The notes below the pieces were generated by a model. It was not told the origin of the DNA. It made no database searches and saw only the letters and a program-made list of their open reading frames with translations. The translations under genes and the position numbers were made by a program. From Parus major (taxonomy: Eukaryota > Chordata > Aves > Passeriformes > Paridae), in assembly GCF_001522545.3 (NCBI RefSeq), contig NC_031769.1, forward strand, positions 73,451,335-73,515,334: a DNA stretch of 64,000 bases, in the 5' to 3' direction. Positions 24,524-37,455 of this stretch are shown in pieces (position 1 is the stretch's first letter; each line of letters starts with the position of its first letter).

Positions 24524-27500
24524 GCTAGAGCATCTGGCATATCCAAGTGCACAATGCCAAGCCAGGGACAGAAGATACTCACTCTGGTCTCTCTCTCAGG
24601 CTTAGGTATTCATACAGCCCTGGTTATTATCATTCAGTCTGTTTACGCTCTCTAATCAATTCATACAAAATTCCTTTGTGATATAGCGATACTGCTGTTC
24701 CCTTTTTATAGGTGGGTGTTGAAGCACCACAAAAAACCCCTGTGATTCCTTTTGAAAAAGAATAAATAATTTTTCTTTTGCTTTATATGACATTCAGTAC
24801 TTAGATATCTGAAGTCAAGATTCAAATTAAACCCTGCTAATTCCAGCTGATCCTTAATGACTGGCTGGGAAGTTGTGTGACAGAGAAATTCATGTGGCTG
24901 ATGGCCCCATCTGGTTTGTAGTCTGGATTACTTCAGTTCTGTCTTCATCAATCTGCCTCACTCTCTGCTGGGACAAAATGTGAGTCATCAGTAGATGGAA
25001 CTTCCTATTTGGCAAGAGCTGCCCTGACTTTAAATTACATTTTTCCAGGCTGTGTATTTCTTTATGGACACCTCTCTTGTATTTCAACCTTCATCTTCTT
25101 GATAGACTGAGATCTGGCTCTTTAATGGTGCACTGGACTGCGGCCAGATTTTCTTTCCCCTATTTCCTATTTTTTTTGCTGTTCTTTTTTGTTGTTGTTT
25201 TTGCTAATAAAACTATTAGAATCTGAGGGAAATTCTCCTCATTAGTGCACATGTGACTTAAGGAGATGTTTTACATGGTTCAAGAGATGTTTTACTAAAT
25301 TCCTAAATTTTGTAAAGCTGAGCCTTGAAATACTTCATCTGGGAGCATGTATCTTTCCCAAGGTCAAATATTAGTGTTCTGTCATATTTCAAATTTGCAA
25401 CCACGATTTTGTCTTTTTCCTGTTTTATGGATCCATACCTGAAATGCTGTATACGGAATAAAAACTACCAGTATATTCATTTGTTTTTCATTGCAAGAAA
25501 AAGCTTCTTACAAGATGGGTACTGAAAATAAATTACCTCTCTCACCAAACACAGATGTTTTGAGTCCCTGATGAGGTTCTGAAATGCAAGTCTATATTTT
25601 CTCCTCAATTTCACACTCCACTTTTCCTAACACTACCTATTAAGAGTGAATTAGGGTGAATTGCAAAGAATTTAAAAAAAAAAAAAAAGTGTGGAAATGT
25701 GAAAATATATATTGGTTTATTTAAAAATATTTCTGCTGTGAGAATCTGAATCTTTAGCACTCCATATATATCCTCTTTGATGTAAAAAAAAAATGAAGTA
25801 GTTTTAGAGTGAATGGCAAATCTTAAGTTTTTGATGTTTCTTGTTTTGAAGAAAACAAAGCAAAATGTATAATCAGGATTTGTATTAATTTGGTTGAATT
25901 ATAACTGGTTAGTTTTTAATTTATGTGAATTCATTTATTAATCTTAACACTGAAGAACTTTGATGGGGGAAAATTTTTCAAAAAGGGATTTACATTATAG
26001 ATATCCTTTTATATGCTCAGTTTTTCTTTACAAAGTACACTAAGTACTCAGTTTTATTTTGATACACAATATCTGACTTTAATTCTGACTATAATTAATT
26101 AATTTATAGTAAGAATAAGAGAGGGTAAAAGAATATTTATCTGAGTGGCTGAAGGAAACATAAATATCTGTTTGTAGTAGGCAGAGTCCAGAGTGAAATG
26201 ATTGCTAGAGAGTTACATGGCTAAATGTGAGAGTCCTGTGTGTGTTGTAGGGAAAGCCCGAAAATTGCTATGGTTCACTTAACACTTACAGCCCACTTCC
26301 CCCTAAGCCTGAGGATCACATTCTTATTTTCAGTAATAACAGGGGCTCAAATGTATTCAGTTTCTTTTCATGACTCTTACCCTACTTGTGAGAGAGCTCT
26401 CAAAATTGAATTTTGAATGTTCTAGCCCAATCTTTGCAGTTAACAGTCTTCTTAAATTATCAAATAATTCAAAGTATTATCAGATTCATGAATACTTTAT
26501 AGAGTGTATCATTAGTTTAGCCAGACATATCTGTTTTCCTGTAGAGGTTAATCTATACTTTGTATGAATTAAATTTTATTTCATATGAATGTTTTTTGTT
26601 ACTGCATAGTAACAAAATTATTCATGTATTCAATATAAGGCAATTATCAGAGTTGTTGAAGGAAATATTAAGGGCCTATTTGATATGTTTAGGAAAAAAG
26701 TAAAAAATCAGATTGTTATGAGTTTTAATCAGTTTCAATGCCTTGCATTTGGAAGAGTTAATATAAACAAAACATTGTAATGTTATATTTCATGCTCAAG
26801 TAATATCTCTCTTGCATTTTCAGTGGTTTGCCCTTTTTCAAGCTTCTGGATGAGAACCCAAACTCTGCTAGAGGTCATCCTGGTGCAGGAGATACCAGTA
26901 GATAAAGCAGATGAATATATCTTACCTGAAACGAGGCATTATCTTTCCTGTTCCTGTGTGTGTATTTATCTCTACGGTCATTACAGCTATTGGAAAAAGC
27001 AATGAATCTTTTCAGAGAAATCATCTAGCTGAGAAAAAAAGAGAGAGGAGTGAGAAAAAAGAGAAATCAGCTAATGTAGATCATGTCAGCAAAACAGTTG
27101 GGACATTTAAGTATCTGCTGCTTATTTAAAACAATCACTTAAGAGTTTTCCTGAATTTAGACTTCAGAAAAGGATGAGTAAAACAGCTCTTACCTGTGAT
27201 CTTTCACTTAGTTTAAGAAAATTAAGTTTTACCAGGAAAAGGAAATGCTTTAGGAAGCATTTCTGTGAAGGGTGATAATGCCAGTAAGATGCTAGTGTCT
27301 GTAGGACCATTACCTTCTTTGTAGAATTGGCAGAATTGTGGGTTTCTGAAAGGGAAGAATAAAGTATCATTTATATGTATGCAAGAGCACAGAAGAGAGA
27401 ACAATACCAGATGTAGTTTTGAGAAATGAGATTTGCATAAGGTCTTGGTTCACAATGTTTGCAGATGTTGTGGCAAGGGCAAAATAAATTATTTAGACAT

Positions 27501-28413
27501 GTCAAGGTGAGGAGAGAACTCACATTTATACCAGAATGCTTGTCATAGTGGACAGAAAACCCAACAAGGGAAAATAAGAAGGTGCCTTTTCAATGCAAGA
27601 GAGTCAAAGTATGAAAAAGAAGTACAATAATGGCTAAGGAGGGAAAAGGCACCAAAAAGATGAAAATGCATTTGAGTTAGTGGGGAACAGCTATAAAAAT
27701 ATAGAATTTAAAAAGTATAAGGGTTTTCTAAATTTATGATGGCAAATGGAAATTATAAAATGTGATAGTATGAAGATGAAACAAGAATTTAATAGTTGAA
27801 TTCAGTAGCAGTGTTAAAATACTAAGAAAAAAATAAAAGAAAATTCTGAAAGTTGTAACCCTTGAATGAACACTATTAGTACTACTACTGCTACTAAAGG
27901 TAGCAGTACTACTGTTACTAAAGGTAAATTAATTTTAAAAATTCCTCCAAATCATAGATGTCACTAATTTTGAAAACAAGGTATCTGAAACACCAGCAGA
28001 CTGTAAATAGAAGAGCCTTTAAAATGAGAACTAGTCAGAAAATTACAGAAACATTTTAGGATTCTAACATTTCTCTGTTAGACTGTAATGATTAAAAGTG
28101 TTAGCTATTGAGATTTCATCCATTTAATGTTTTGTCCTTTCTCGAGGACACAATAGTATAATTTCATGATTTCAGAGTGCTGATTACTGGACTGATTAAA
28201 ATTAGCCAGGATAGTCACAACTGAGACTTGTACTTGTTTAGCCTTGTATTGAGAACCTGTAAGGGTTCTCCAGGAGAATCTAATCTCAGTCTCTCTGTGG
28301 TGCAGCATTGTGAAAGCATTTGTGATGAGCTCAGGGTGCAGCTAGCAGCTTGATGTCGACTTTCAGTTTCCAGTCTTGGGTTATAGGTTTTATACCTAAA
28401 CTAAGTGTAACTT
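24524..28413. other. Unique AT-rich non-coding DNA
   Basis: No transposon or RNA gene was recognised. A strong acceptor-like sequence (TCTCTCTTGCATTTTCAG) ends at 26823 and leads into open frames at 26823-27005 and 26911-27129 (+). These encode no domain I can name and have no clear donor, so no exon is called. A diverged tandem repeat at 27883-27926 is listed separately. Confidence 0.5.
27883..27926. repeat. Imperfect 20-bp direct repeat with internal palindrome
   Basis: Two 20-base copies at 27883-27902 and 27907-27926 differ at one position (GCTACT against GTTACT) and end in the same AAAGGTA. TACTGCTAC and GTAGCAGTA, separated by TAAAG, also form a 9-bp perfect stem with a 5-nt loop. Confidence 0.85.
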
Positions 28414-29245
28414 ATAGAATCATAGAATATGCTGAGTTGGAAGGGACCCACAAAGATCATCGAAGTCCAGCTTCTGGCCCTGCACAGGACCATCCCCAAG
28501 AGTTACACCATGTGCCTGAAAGTGTTGCCCAAAAATGCATCTTGAACACTGTCATGCTTTGTACTGTGATCACTTCCCTGGGAAGCCTGTTCCAGTGCCC
28601 AACCACAATGTGGGTGGATAATCCTTTTCCTGATATCCATCCTAAACCTCCTCTGGCTCAGCTTCATGCCGTTTTCTTGAGTCCTGTCTTGAGTGAAGGA
28701 ATCAGTGTATGCCCCTCCTATTCCACTCACAAGAAAGTTGTATGCTGCAATGAGGTGTCCCCTCAGTCTCCTCTCCAGGCTGAACAGACCAAGTGCTCTC
28801 AGCCACTCCTCATACAGCTTCCCCTCCAGACTTTTCACCACTTCATGGCTCTCCTTTGGATGCTCTCTAACAGTTCAAAGTCTTTCTTATATTGTGGCTT
28901 CCAAAACTGCCCCCAGCACTGGAGGTGAGGCTACCCCAGCCCAGAGCAGAGCAGGACAATCCCCTCCCTTGCCTGGCTGGCCATGCTGTGCCTGATGCCC
29001 CCCAGGACAGGGTTGTTCCTCCTGGCTGCCAGGGCACTGCTGACTCAGATTCAACTTGACATGGACCAGAATCCCCAGGACCCTTTCCATGGCACTGCTT
29101 TCCAGCCTCTCATTCCCCAGTCCATACGCACAGCCAGGTGCAGAATGGAACTTGCCCTTGTTAAACTTCCTACAGTTGGTGATTGCCCATCTCTAATTTG
29201 TCGAGGTCTCTCTGTAGGGCCTCTCTGCCCCAAGGGAGGCTCTGT
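28414..29245 (-). mobile_element. CR1 retrotransposon, 5'-truncated, minus strand
   Basis: On the minus strand this ends in the CR1 terminal repeat (28414-28428 reads ATAGAATCATAGAAT on the plus strand). The CR1 3' UTR and the C-terminal part of the reverse-transcriptase frame precede it. The frame across 28503-28841 (-) still shows the typical EEWLRALGLFSLERRLRG block followed by AAYNF, after which frameshifts appear. The 5' break is near 29245, so the catalytic palm is missing. It is a dead copy. Plus-strand frames at 28350-28928 and 28983-29306 are antisense shadows. The exact 5' break is uncertain by some tens of bases. Confidence 0.93.
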
Positions 29246-31011
29246 GTTGCATCATCAACAATTGCAGAAATACAGTAAATATTTGAATGAAAGTTTGAAC
29301 CCATAAAATTTGAGTAATTGAAAATAGTGTTATATATATTCATACATGATGTGATTTTCAGTTGAGATGAGATTAATCATTTTACAGGTGAAATATGCCC
29401 CATTGAAAAGAACGGACAGACTGAAGGACCATAAATTTTAACAAAAGTATGGGAAGCAAGATACTGAAGTACTAAAATTTTTTAGCCAAGAACTGCATAA
29501 TATTTCAGATTCATCTCAGGCTCCTACCCCTTTTAACTAAGAAGAAATGTATATTGACAGAAAAAGAGATTCATAGGTTATCCTGGAGCAAAATGTTCTT
29601 ATTTTTCTGAATCTTCCACTGTATTTGAGAAGACGGCCAGTAGTATGGTTTATATTTTTCTGACATCTCTGCTTTTTTCTTTTGCCTAAAGCAGAGTGAA
29701 AGTGTAGGCAAGAAGGAACTGTAGAATCCTCCTTTCAAAATTGCTGAAGGCCTGCTGCTCCTCAAAGTGGGAGTTTTCAAAGGACAATTAAGTGTTTCTG
29801 ACTTCCAACTAAAATCTTATTTAAATCTGAATCAAGATTTGACTTAGAAGTTTTGGCTCTTCTCTTTTAAGGGTGGGAGAGCTCTACATAGTGGAGTGAA
29901 ACAGGCTTCCACTTTCCAAAATCAGTAAAGTTTCATATAGATGAAAAGAGCTGCATTAAATAAGTCTGTTACACAATATTACTGACACATAGGAGAACTC
30001 AGAAATATGCTGATAATCCCTACATCATGATTCACAAAAATTCACATAATTTTTCCTTTACAGAATAGCTGTTCTCTTTCTTTAAAAAGATGTCAAATAT
30101 TTCACATGAGCTACATGAATGAGGCAGATGTACTAAGAGGATACAGAAGAGTATTACAAAGAAATAATATTAAAAAAAATAAATTGCATCTAGATTATTT
30201 TTTAATTATTATGGTTAGGAGTTACACATTTTTGGCATTTCAGACTTGTGTCAAAATGTATTCCAAGGATGGGTGTGGGAAAAATACTTCACAACTGGTT
30301 TCTAAAGGAGATTAAAATCTCTGTGCATCCAAAAAGCCCAACCCAAAACTTGTTTAACAAAACCAATAACAGTGCAATCTTATGTTCAGTTTTCTTCCTT
30401 CCAATCAAGGAACCTCAAAAATTGCACTGTGAGCACATTCAATCAACTAATATGAACTCTATGTGGAAATGATATGAGTTTTCTGCATTTAAGATAGTCT
30501 GTCAAAAGGGACTTGAGGTTTAAATTAAGCGATGCAGTATTTATTACAAGTGGAATTTTGTCTGGTTTATTAATTCTGGTTTATTAATCAGAAAAAGTAC
30601 CCTGCAAATTTTCTGGATAGAATTGATAAAAGTTTTTTTGAAGGATATAATTTGCTTCAGCATGGTACTTCCCCCACACTCAGCTGTGGGAAGTGCAGTA
30701 CAGTTTACAAGTTGTTCTTTCAGCTGAATTACTAGCACAATTTGCTGGATGTTCCAGGGTTTCTTCCCTCATTCAAGCATTTCCTCATCTGGAACTCCTT
30801 ATCTTTCTACTAGGACAGAAGGATATGACAGCAAGTCAAGACAAAAGAAACATACAGATTCAGGAAGCACTGGATTTTGGCTCAGTACTTCAGTGAAATT
30901 GCAAACACCTGAGATACAGATGTAATTTCAATATATAGTTTGTTAGGACACTAAGTGGCAATACTCAGTATATTCAGCTTCTGTGAATAGCAGTTATGAA
31001 AACCTTGCCAC

Positions 31012-31065
31012 TTTTGGATAAATTGAATATACAAATGGTTTTGGATAAATTGAGTATACAAATGA
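31012..31065. repeat. 27-bp tandem duplication, two copies
   Basis: The unit starts TTTTGGATAAATTG and occurs at 31012-31038 and 31039-31065. The two copies differ at two positions (A/G after AAATTG, and the final base). It is a simple local duplication. Confidence 0.9.
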
Positions 31066-31228
31066 TGCTTATCATTTGTTTATTGTGTTCTATTCCAGGA
31101 ACTGGATGTAGTTCATTTATTCCATGTTTCTGAAATGAAGATATTTCAGAAGACTATTATCTGACTGCATGAAGGAAATAAAAAAGCATGATAGAAATAA
31201 TATTAATGAGGCTATGTCCTACCTAAAC

Positions 31229-31366
31229 ATATACATGTGGTATATGCTTATATATGCCTACATGCACACATATCCATAGGTATAATATACATGTATTTAT
31301 GGTATGCATACTTGTGTGCAGTATGTAAGCTATAGATACATATATACATATATTATATATATATGT
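31229..31366. repeat. Degenerate TA/CA-rich simple repeat
   Basis: Alternating purine-pyrimidine words (ATATACATG, TATATATG, ACATATATACATATAT) fill this tract, ending in a TATATATATATATG core near 31352-31365. It is an old, interrupted dinucleotide microsatellite. Confidence 0.8.
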
Positions 31367-32283
31367 CTTCAAGTGCAATAACTGTAGATGAGTGAATTGA
31401 GCAATAAAGGCTATTTTTCTACAAAGTATCAATGTGTAGAATTAAAGTAGTTTCCTGGTACTAAATTATTCTAATATTCCTAATTTTCAAAAAGGCTTGT
31501 TCTTTTCTCCTCAGTGATGTACCAGCTTCCTGCCTTAGGTAAGATTTATAGCCAACAGTTGTAACTTTTCATTTTATAAGTATATTTGACTTAAGCTTGA
31601 CTGTCAGATTTACCAGTTATCTCTTTACTTCTCTAGTAAAAAGTCTTTCCATCTTTGTGATCATCTGTTATCTACTGGGAGGTAAGAAGGAAGCCTTTGG
31701 GAGTTTGGATTGCTTCAGCTTAGTCCATAATTAGTTATTTCTCATGACCCTCTGAGCAGCATATTGAAGTTTTTGTAATACCAAGAGCCACAAGACGCAG
31801 TTTATACCATGGAGATAGTCAGAAGAGAAATATGTGGGCACTCCTGAGAAAAGATATAACTATGGTTTCCTAGGGCTTGCTGTACTCTGCTGAGGCAGGA
31901 GATGTGATTGGGTTGCTCTAGACAGTAAGTGCAAGTATTTAGCCTACAGCCAGGGCAAGGAGCAGTTTGGGTATCAGCAGTCATTGCTGGCTCATTTCCT
32001 TCACAGACGGATGTTCCAGTTTCCTTTTGTCTGTACATCACCTTCCTTGATTGATGGAAGTTGTGTCTTAGACACTACTGGGCTGCTTGAGCTGCATGCA
32101 GCCAACAGCCAGTGGATATTCACATCTGACCTAATGTTACTTGGATTAAAGGGAAAAGAAAATTCTGTAGACCCAGCTTCTTTTCAGAACAGCTGTTTCT
32201 GGGAAGGTTAAACATAGCTCCAATATGTGTGCCATCTGTAACAATGGCCAAAACCTAAAACAGTGTCAAAGGAGGTGAACACA

Positions 32284-33315
32284 TAGAATCAAACAGGATG
32301 ATTGAGGTTGGAAGACACTTCTGGAGAAATACCAGGACCAATCTTTTCTCAGAGCAGGGTCAGTTAAAGAAATTTGCTCAGGATTGTGTCTCATTGAGTT
32401 TTGAGTATCTCCAGGAACACAGACCTCAGAACCTCTCTGTGCCATCTGTCCCAGTGTTTGATCATCCTCATGGTATAAAAGCACATTAAGCACATGTTTT
32501 GTGAGGTGGATTGGTTTTTTTTTGTTGTTGTTGTTGTTTCTTTTTATGGTTTGAATGGGGCTTTTTCACATTATTTTATGTTCATTGTTTCTTACCCTGT
32601 CACTGGATACTACTGAGAAGAGTTTAACTTTTTATTCTTAAGTCCTCCCATCAGGTATACACATTGATGATCCTCCTGAGACTTCTCTCCTCTGGGCTGA
32701 ACAGTCACAGCTCTCTTTTGGCTTCTCTTATGTCCCATGCCCCAGTTCCTTGATCATTTTGGTGGTCTTTGCTGGACTTGCCCCAGAAAATCCATACCTA
32801 TCTTGTACTGTGAAGCCCAAAACTGGACACAATAGTCTAGATATGTCTCATCAGGGCTGGGCAGAGGGAAAGGATCACCTCCCTTGAGTTGCAATCAAAG
32901 GTCTTCCATATACTGCCCAGATGCTGTTAATTTTCTTTACTTCAAGCACACAGTTGCTAGTTCATGGTTAGCTTGTTGTCCATCAGAGCACCCAGGTTTG
33001 CTAGAAAAGACTGCTTTCCAGAAAGTTGTCCTCCAGTGTGTATTGATGCAGCCTACATACAATTTGCATTACTGAACTTCATGAGCTTCCTGTCTGCCTA
33101 TGCCTTCAGCCTGCTGAGGCCTCTCTGAATGGCAGCATGATGCTCTGGTGTATCAAACATTCCTCCCAGTTTTGTATCTCCTTCAAATTTCTATTCATTG
33201 CCCAGGCCACTGATAAAGAGGTCACAGACGATTATTTGTTGTGGTATCTGCCCCTGGGGCATATGTGGCTCCACCCTATAAAGGTTCAGCTCACTGGCTT
33301 CCTGAGCTAAATGTC
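32284..33315 (-). mobile_element. CR1 retrotransposon, old copy, minus strand
   Basis: Read on the minus strand, this begins within a decayed reverse-transcriptase region (near 33240, CCCCAGGGGCAGAT corresponds to the PQGS-type motif, followed by a CTCTTTATCAGTGGCCTGG block). It continues through the frame's C-terminal part and ends with the CR1 3' UTR and a degraded terminal repeat at 32284 (plus strand TAGAATCAAACAGGATGATT). There are many stops and indels. A T-rich stretch with (TTG)n at 32515-32538 interrupts the 3' UTR. It is more diverged than the copies at 28.4 and 43.6 kb, so probably older or of another CR1 subfamily. Ends are approximate. Confidence 0.88.
32515..32538. repeat. Poly-T and (TTG)n inside CR1
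   Basis: A T run passes into TTGTTGTTGTTGTTG within the 3' UTR-derived part of the CR1 copy around it. It is a simple-sequence expansion. Confidence 0.85.
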
Positions 33316-36300
33316 CTTTCTATAAATCTAGTACTTCTGTATATATGAATATGTCTGTCATGAACTTTTCTTCACCTCATTTAAGCGAGGCACTTGCTAG
33401 CAGAGGTAACTTGCCTGGATGTCAGTGATGCTCAGGATTTCAGACCTGTCAGCAGAAAACCACAGGAGGGTCAGTAGGGTGCTTTCAATTCCCAACAGCC
33501 ACATTATTTTTTCTAAGAGACACTTGGTTATTGAACTTTTAAATTTATTTAGTGGCAGACCTCACATAGTCACAGTTGCTAAATTTATTACAGTTTCTGC
33601 TTATAAAGTGAAAATGGGAGAGTTTAGATATTGTGAGATATCTTTTGACAAATACTGTCACAAATAGCAACTATGGTATTAGTTTATGAGTCTTTTTTAA
33701 TTATAAGGTTTTAAAATGATTGTACCAAAGTTATATAAAATTTGCATTTTAAATGTACCAGTTATGAAGAAAATTACCTCTGAAAATCATACAGAAATTA
33801 TAATAATTCACTAACAATAAAATAACTTTGATTGTGTTTAGCTGATGCTTTTTCCAAGGGACTGACAAATCAATAGAAATTGAAATCAGTTTGTTGGCTG
33901 AATAATTTTGAAGCTCAAATTTCATCTAAATGGTCCAAGTGGAATTAGGTTTATCAGATTTTTTAAAGTTGATTGACATGTGAGGGAAAAATCCATGACA
34001 GTAGTATAGTACATGAACGCTTTGCAATGTGTAAGCATACAATTACCTGTGATAAATATGGATGACTGTAATGATTTGTGGGAATCCTTTTTAAAATTTT
34101 GCCAAGGACACCAAAACCAAAGCACTAGTAAGAAATTACAACTCTAAACATGATTATAGAATGGTCATCATTTTTCTATAAATAAAAAAATAATATTGAA
34201 AAAATACTTTTTGCCCCATTATTTTTCTACATTTTTATCGGTTTTTTGTTTAATCAGTGATCATTTTTCAAAAACATAGTAATATACTTTTTTAATACAA
34301 GTCTGGCTCCTTTGTTTATTCCTGTTTAAAGAAAAAAACCAAAACATCCTTGTCATTCTCTGAACCTCATGCTATGTTACTGAAGTTTGCATTATTACTG
34401 AAATACTTTGAATTTGTCTTCAGGTGTTTGAAATTATACTCTATGAGAGAACACTCTCCTATTGGGACTTTTTATAGGTAGAGACAGAGGAAAGTGACAG
34501 GGACAGTCTGACTTAAAAACCCTTTTTGAAAATATTGGCAGAAATCTACTAATTTCACACACTTGTTCTTAATTTCATGGTATGACCAGTGGTGATTTGG
34601 AATGCCTTTCCCATGGCAGTGATACACTTTATGCAACAATAACACAAATCACAGTTCATTCGCGATATCTCAACCTTCACCTTTTTTTAAATGATGGTAA
34701 ATCAGATGGTTAGATCATAATATTGTGTGACCTAGAATGTGAGGCAGATCAGAGTTCAGCATTGAAAAGTTAGATTTGCCCATGCCTTTGAGACCAAATA
34801 AGGTATGAAGTGATTTTATTATCTTTTACGATCTGAGTCCTGAAAAGCTGAGCTAGATGAAAAAAATCTAAATATCCTTATTTTTAGAAGAGGAAACAAA
34901 GTTTTTAGCTAATAATTTTTTCAGTTGTCAAATATTTTTGCTGTAGGGCTTAGAGGTGTTTTGTAAACAAAATTTATGTTTGTACATTTAGGTACATGTA
35001 CTTGCAACAATAGTGAAGTACTGAAGTTCAAACAAGTGTGTTTTATTTTCCAGTTAATGTACAATTCAAGTGTTTTGTATGGTCGAGTGCTTTTACCACC
35101 CGAAGGTTGTATTAAGAGGCTAATAAAAAATGCCCTAGAGTGTTTTAATACTATTATTGTATGTCTCTTTAAGCACCAATTAATATATTTAAACTATATT
35201 TTTAAACCATTTTTTTCTCTTAAGATTACTTCTTTCTACATAAAATTAAAATCCCTCTAGCAGTAAAAGAGTAAAATAGGAGACCCACTATTTTATTGTC
35301 AATAGCATTTTTTCATTCACTACATATTGTCTTATAAAATATTTTCATTTGTAATCCCCTTCCTGTATTACATTTGAATCTTACTTTTTCCTTTCCTTCA
35401 AACTTAGCTCTGCTTTGTCCTTTCATTGCTTTTCCAATTCTTCATATATGTTTTTTCTTTCACATTACAGCAAATGTTCTCTCATGCATAATTTTCTCTG
35501 TTTTCTTTTGTTTTTAGCAGCAACTGCAATTATCCTTATATTTTAAACTACTGAATTGCTTAAGAGCTATCCTAAGGTTCTCAGAACTGTTAGGGTTTGT
35601 TTGAGATGCTTCATCTAAATGTCCTAAATAAAAATGATAGTTATAGAAAGATGGAAACTTGTGCTGAATCTTATATAGACAACTGTTCTACCTGTGGGCT
35701 GTCAGGTCCCTCATGGGTTGAAGGGACATGCTGGCTATTTTAAGCCCTCGCAGACCATATGAGCTGTGCCCTTTAAATTCTGTGAAAGTCAATTGTAAAA
35801 ATGTATAATGTATCCAGGAAAAATATTCCACTTAGGAAATTGTTATGCAGCAGAATTCTAGTATGTCTGACCTTTTCCTTGGTTGTGTAGATGTCACCAT
35901 ACAAATATAATGAAGTGCAAACTGCCAGCTACTTTAAACAAAGTAGTTTTATGGGGCAAATTTTAATCATAGCATATTTCAAATAAGCATTGGACTTTTT
36001 TTTTTTTTATAATTTCTATACAATCATTGTAAATTAAAATAAGACCACCCACTTTTTACAAATAGTTTCCGTTGGCTTCTGTTAGATGGATACTATGCTG
36101 TCCCATGTGGATGGCAGTCGAGGTGGTGTAAAAATGAAAAAAATTGTGTGTCTCTACCATGTAGGTCAGAAAACTTCATGATTGCCATTTAAGAATATTA
36201 AAGCCTTTTAAAGTCCAGCTACAACTTTAAGAGCTAAGTTGGGAGCTTCCATTTATCTTTCTACATGAAATCAAAATGAAAAGTAAATCATTTCAACATG

Positions 36301-37027
36301 TCTGAAATGCTAATGAGATGAGCAGCCAAGCTTCAAAGAAAATCATCATCAAATTCTGGAGTCCACCAGTTACATCTCTCGGCTCGACTGCTGAAAGGCC
36401 TGCCTTTCACCACAGAGGTAAATTAGCTCTCTCTGAAGTGCTACAGCCAGGTAGGAAGGGCAGTTTCTCTTTGAAGTTTGACCATTAGCACTTCTTTCTC
36501 AAGGAACTGAACTTCAAAGGGAAATATTGTTTCTCTTCTTTTTTTGGATGTTGTATTCAATAGTATATGAGACACAGCTGCTCTATGTGTGTGGGGAGAA
36601 AAACATTCATTTAAACAATATTTTTACAAACATTAAATTGAAGTTTCAAATTAGTTTCTCTGTGATAGGGTAAGCTGGACAATGGTTAGAAAGAGCTACT
36701 AGAGACTTATAACTCTCTAATTTTCAGGATTTTTTTTTTTAAAGTACAAATAATGGGTAAGAAATAGAAAATATCAAAATGGTGGTTTTTCTTACTAGCA
36801 TTCAATTTTATTTGCAGAATGGACCAACCCTTTGCCAAAGAAACCTCCAAATCCAATGACTGGTCATCTGGTTTAACTTTTGTGCTCTAGTGGATAACAT
36901 TTAGGAGTTTTTTATAGAAATGATGGTTAGAAGCACCTATGGAAGCCATCCAAACTCCTGCTCTCAGCAAGATTATCACCAATAGATCACATCAGGTGTG
37001 TTTTGATCTAATGAAGTCTTAAAAGTT
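33316..37027. other. Unique non-coding DNA, partly complex
   Basis: No gene or transposon was recognised. The blocks 35690-35990 and 36090-36480 have balanced, non-repetitive composition and few long homopolymers, making them candidates for conserved non-coding sequence (see findings). A frame at 34976-35260 (+) has no domain and ends in AT-rich DNA. Confidence 0.5.
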
Positions 37028-37455
37028 GTCAATGATAGAGGCTATGCTGCCTCCCTAGGCGACCTCTTTTACAGCTGCAATAGGCTCCAAATATCTAATT
37101 TTAACCTCTCAGGCAGGTAATTTTAGCCATTTCCCCTTTGACTTTGTTGTCTGCCACCTCTAGAGTTAGGCTCAGTCACCTTTGCAAGCTTCCTTCAAGT
37201 GTTCTAGCTTTTTCTTAGACTGCCCTTTGACCTTGGCTTCTCCAGATGAAATAAGCACATCTCCCTAAACCTCTCTTGAAGGTCACAACCTTTTTCAACT
37301 GTGGGGCCCAAAACTAGTCACAGAAATCCAGGTTTGGTCCACTGCCACCGAGTAGAGTGGAATAAATGGCCTCGTGGTCATAGTCCTCATAAAGTAATTT
37401 AACATGCTGGTTTCTTTATTTGTGATGAGAGAGCACTGCTGGATTATATTCAGTT
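37028..37455 (-). mobile_element. Ancient CR1-like fragment, minus strand
   Basis: The plus strand carries words from the reverse complement of an old CR1 lineage: CTGCCTCCCTAGGCGACCTC, then TTGAAGGTCACAACC, GGGGCCCAAAACTAGTCACA and ACCGAGTAGAGTGGAATAA, in the order expected for the C-terminal reverse-transcriptase and 3' UTR part. The terminal repeat is gone and divergence is high. I infer an older CR1 family than the copies at 28.4 and 43.6 kb. Ends are approximate. Confidence 0.7.

Larger units (their letters stand above)
29246..32283. other. Unique AT-rich non-coding DNA
   Basis: No gene was recognised. It includes a 27-bp tandem duplication (31012-31065) and a degenerate TACATA/TATATG-rich tract (31229-31366), both listed separately. 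Open frames at 30106-30315 (+), 31802-32041 (-) and 31984-32211 (+) show no domain. Confidence 0.55.

Noticed and set aside
26823..27129. Overlapping plus-strand frames after a good acceptor-like CAG
   Set aside because: The acceptor is strong, but neither frame has a donor, domain or clear continuation; the second starts downstream of an in-frame stop. Not called as an exon.
28350..29306. Long plus-strand open frames (192, 100 and 107 codons)
   Set aside because: They lie antisense to a minus-strand CR1 copy; the content is CR1 reverse complement.
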